Assembly (NCBI GenBank): GCA_017629175.1 | Contig: JAGBXS010000091.1 | Location: forward strand, 1 to 33,119 | Source of the DNA: Clostridia bacterium | GTDB lineage: Bacteria > Bacillota > Clostridia > Oscillospirales > CAG-382 | DNA length: 33,119 bases | Direction: 5' to 3' | Part shown: piece after piece, positions 31,209 to 33,119 of the stretch | Numbering within the stretch: the first letter of the stretch is position 1 | Layout of the letters: the number at the start of each line of letters is the position of its first letter | Made by a program: the position numbers and the translations under genes | The notes under the pieces: model-generated | What the model saw: only the letters and a program-made list of their open reading frames with translations | The model's database searches: none | Told to the model about the DNA's origin: nothing

Positions 31209-32726
31209 ATGAAACACGTAAAACAGCTTTTGATCTTATGGGTGGTTCTTGCTTTGGCATTGCCCTTGCTGGTAGCCTGCGGCAACACGGCAGGTACTGC
31301 CTCAGACGCCGCCTCTTCCGCCGAAAGTGAAACCGTTTCCGTTCCCGACGAGGAGCCCGTTCACGAGGACGTTCCCCCGGAGGTCAAAGACCTTGATGGC
31401 AGAGTGATCAACGTTCTCTGCTGGGACTGGAGCGCAGGCTCCGCCTCTATCAAGGGCTACACCGGTGAGATCATCACCAACGCCGAGGAGGATCCCGGCC
31501 GCGTAGACGTGGCAAAGATGGCCGTCATCGACGCTGTTGAAACCGAATACAACGTGACCATCAGCGGACAGGTAACCAACAGAGGCTCCTTCTCTGCCGA
31601 CGTGAAGAACATGGTGGCCACCGGCACCTACGATTACGATCTGGTATTTACCGGCGCGGGCGGCTCACAGGATTACGCCGTAAACGGCGCGGCGACCGAT
31701 CTGAAGACGATCTCCACCATCAATCTTTCCAACTCCTGGTGGGATCAGAACTGTGTAAACGACGTTTCTCTGGGCGGCAGATTGTTCTGGGTCTGCGGTG
31801 ACATCAATACCTACGATAACCTTGGCACCTGGTGCGTGCTGTTCAACAAGAATTTGAAGAACGACTTGGGCATTTCCGAGGATTTCTATCAGATGGCCAA
31901 GGACGGCACCTGGAATTTGGATCGCTTCATCGAGATCTGCCAGGGTGTGACCATTGACCTCAACGGCGACGGCCAGGACGAGTTTGACCAGTGGGCTTGC
32001 GGCACCGAGAAGTTCAACGTGTTCGCACAGGTGATAGGCGGCGGTATCCACGCAGTCTCCAAGGATCAGAACGACGTTCCCTATCTTACCATCGACACCA
32101 CCACCGAGCGTACCTACGCGGCTCTGGATAAGATCGTTAACTTCTACCTCAGCGATGAGGTCATGGTTGCCAACGGCGGTAAATACGACGGCAAGGGCTA
32201 TTCCAACGTTTGGGAAGCCACCGTCCACAAGGCCTTCATCGAGGGCAGAGAGCTGTTCTATATCTGCGGTCTGATCAACGTTGCAGGCTTCCGCGATATG
32301 GAGGACGAGTTCGGCATCCTGCCCATGCCCAAGACCTTTGCGGAGCAGGACAGCTATTATCACACCGTTTCCGCAGGCAACTCCTCTTACATGACGATCC
32401 CCTACGGGGTTCCCGGCGTGGAGGATCTGGGCTTGGTCGTAGAGGCGCTGGCCATGAAGTCTCAGGAAATGGTCACCCCCGAGTTCTATGAAATGCAGCT
32501 GAAGGGCAGAGACACCCGCGACGACGAGTCTGCGGATATGCTGGATATCATCTTCTCCACCCGTTCCTTCGACCTGGCTCCCATCTTTAACTGGGGCGGC
32601 ATTATGAACTGCTTCTACACCATCGATACCAACTACGCATCCCGTTTTGAATCCCTTGCCGACGGCGCAAAAATGGCAATTGAGTCCAGCATGGATATTA
32701 TCAACGCTTATGTCGAGGCTGAATAA
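31209..32726 (+). CDS. Extracellular solute-binding lipoprotein, paralog 2
   Basis: The 505-residue protein has lipobox LVAC (Cys24) and aligns along its whole length with paralog 1: the same CGDINTYDNLGTWCVLFNK, DLNGDGQDEFDQW, FILEG-type FIEGRELFYICGLIN, GILPMPK, YYHTVSAGNSS and MLDIIFSTRSFDL blocks. The linker and the DYDLVFTGAGG pocket region differ, which could change the ligand. The start at 31209 is chosen because AAGGAG lies just upstream and the signal peptide begins there. It has its own promoter. Confidence 0.9.
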   Translation: MKHVKQLLILWVVLALALPLLVACGNTAGTASDAASSAESETVSVPDEEPVHEDVPPEVKDLDGRVINVLCWDWSAGSASIKGYTGEIITNAEEDPGRVDVAKMAVIDAVETEYNVTISGQVTNRGSFSADVKNMVATGTYDYDLVFTGAGGSQDYAVNGAATDLKTISTINLSNSWWDQNCVNDVSLGGRLFWVCGDINTYDNLGTWCVLFNKNLKNDLGISEDFYQMAKDGTWNLDRFIEICQGVTIDLNGDGQDEFDQWACGTEKFNVFAQVIGGGIHAVSKDQNDVPYLTIDTTTERTYAALDKIVNFYLSDEVMVANGGKYDGKGYSNVWEATVHKAFIEGRELFYICGLINVAGFRDMEDEFGILPMPKTFAEQDSYYHTVSAGNSSYMTIPYGVPGVEDLGLVVEALAMKSQEMVTPEFYEMQLKGRDTRDDESADMLDIIFSTRSFDLAPIFNWGGIMNCFYTIDTNYASRFESLADGAKMAIESSMDIINAYVEAE

Positions 32727-32733
32727 TACGAAA

Positions 32734-32751
32734 AGCTCACCGCGGTGGGCT
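32734..32751 (+). other. Small hairpin between paralogs 2 and 3
   Basis: AGCTCAC pairs with GTGGGCT around CGCG, with no T run. The 46-base spacer has no promoter, so paralog 3 is probably cotranscribed with paralog 2 and this hairpin may tune stability or translation. Confidence 0.4.
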
Positions 32752-32772
32752 GTGAAAGGAAGGGCTGTAACC

Positions 32773-33119
32773 ATGAAAAAGTGCGTTATTCTGTGGGCGG
32801 TGCTTGCCCTGCTGTTGCCTTTGCTGATTGCCTGCGGAGAGCAGAGCGGCTCTCTGTCCGATGATTCTGTCCCGTCTACCCAAAGCACGGATAGCTCCGA
32901 GACGGGAGAAACCTCCGAGGTGAACAACGATATCCTTCCCGAGATCAAGGATCTGAACGAAAAGCCCATCCGTATCCTCTGCTGGGACTGGGCGGCAGGT
33001 GCCGCCTCCATTCAGGGGTACAGCGGCGAGGTCATCTCCAACGCCGAGGGAACCCCCGGCCGCGTAGACGTGGCAAAGAAGGCCGTGATCGATGCGGTGG
33101 AGACGGATTACAACGTGAA
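32773..33119 (+). CDS. Extracellular solute-binding lipoprotein, paralog 3 (cut by window end)
   Basis: The first 115 codons are present: signal peptide with lipobox LIAC (Cys21), a Ser/Thr/Glu linker, then IRILCWDWAAGAASIQGYSGEVISN and GRVDVAKKAVIDAVETDYNV, closely matching paralog 2. GGAAGG precedes the ATG at 32773. The frame is open to the last base, so truncation is only the window edge. Confidence 0.9.
   Translation, partial: MKKCVILWAVLALLLPLLIACGEQSGSLSDDSVPSTQSTDSSETGETSEVNNDILPEIKDLNEKPIRILCWDWAAGAASIQGYSGEVISNAEGTPGRVDVAKKAVIDAVETDYNV

Noticed and set aside
1..33119. Insertion sequences, prophage, CRISPR, toxin-antitoxin or defence genes
   Set aside because: No transposase, integrase, phage, Cas or toxin-like protein was recognised on either strand.

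Overview
This window reads as chromosome of a Gram-positive, clostridial bacterium (Bacillota, class Clostridia, possibly an uncultured Oscillospirales-like lineage; this is inference). The signs are strong GGAGG ribosome binding sites, sigma-A promoters with TTGACA/TTGCAA and TATAAT-like boxes nearly always 17 bases apart, lipoprotein signal peptides with tandem solute-binding proteins, an anaerobic C1-folate gene set (fhs, folD, fchA), a 2[4Fe-4S] ferredoxin, a ZTP riboswitch and a clostridial-style rplJ leader. Almost all genes lie on the minus strand. The exceptions are one SGNH hydrolase, a doubtful fragment near 1 kb, and the solute-binding protein array at the right end.

Layout in window order. 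1-250: terminators, a decayed tRNA-Gly and an intact tRNA-Asp with their promoter. 387-1520: ybaK and a small ABM-domain monooxygenase. 1628-4328: a moxR / DUF58 / DUF4129-like operon. 4481-7377: lepA-hemW. 7463-9698: secD-secF. 9777-11955: a divergent pair, a diacylglycerol-kinase-family lipid kinase and an SGNH hydrolase. 12052-12714: a lipoprotein. 12832-16590: rpmG-secE-nusG-rplK-rplA, then rplJ-rplL with its own promoter and L10 leader; rpoBC does not follow. 16850-20056: fhs-tsaE-tsaB-rpiB behind a ZTP riboswitch with a terminator. 20444-22017: GNAT-asd. 22112-25712: a leucine-rich-repeat membrane protein and a membrane-anchored protein made of two copies of one module. 25884-28348: ferredoxin, trmN6-like methyltransferase, fchA and folD. 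28450-29394: a degenerate LCP-like membrane protein. 29574 to the end: three tandem paralogous solute-binding lipoproteins, the third cut by the window edge.

One theme is one-carbon and purine supply. Fhs makes 10-formyl-THF, FolD and FchA act on the next folate intermediates, RpiB supplies ribose phosphate, and the ZTP riboswitch senses a shortage of 10-formyl-THF. The FolD lacks two residues needed for cyclohydrolase activity and sits beside FchA, which suggests the two activities are split between proteins. A second theme is envelope biology: Sec components, lipoproteins, the LRR protein and the MoxR operon. Its most unusual member is a SecE with an added signal peptide, a TSGT-repeat and histidine-containing exported segment, and an extra membrane helix. 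A family of intergenic inverted repeats, each beside a conserved TCTCCAAAGAAAC-like motif, recurs at four places.
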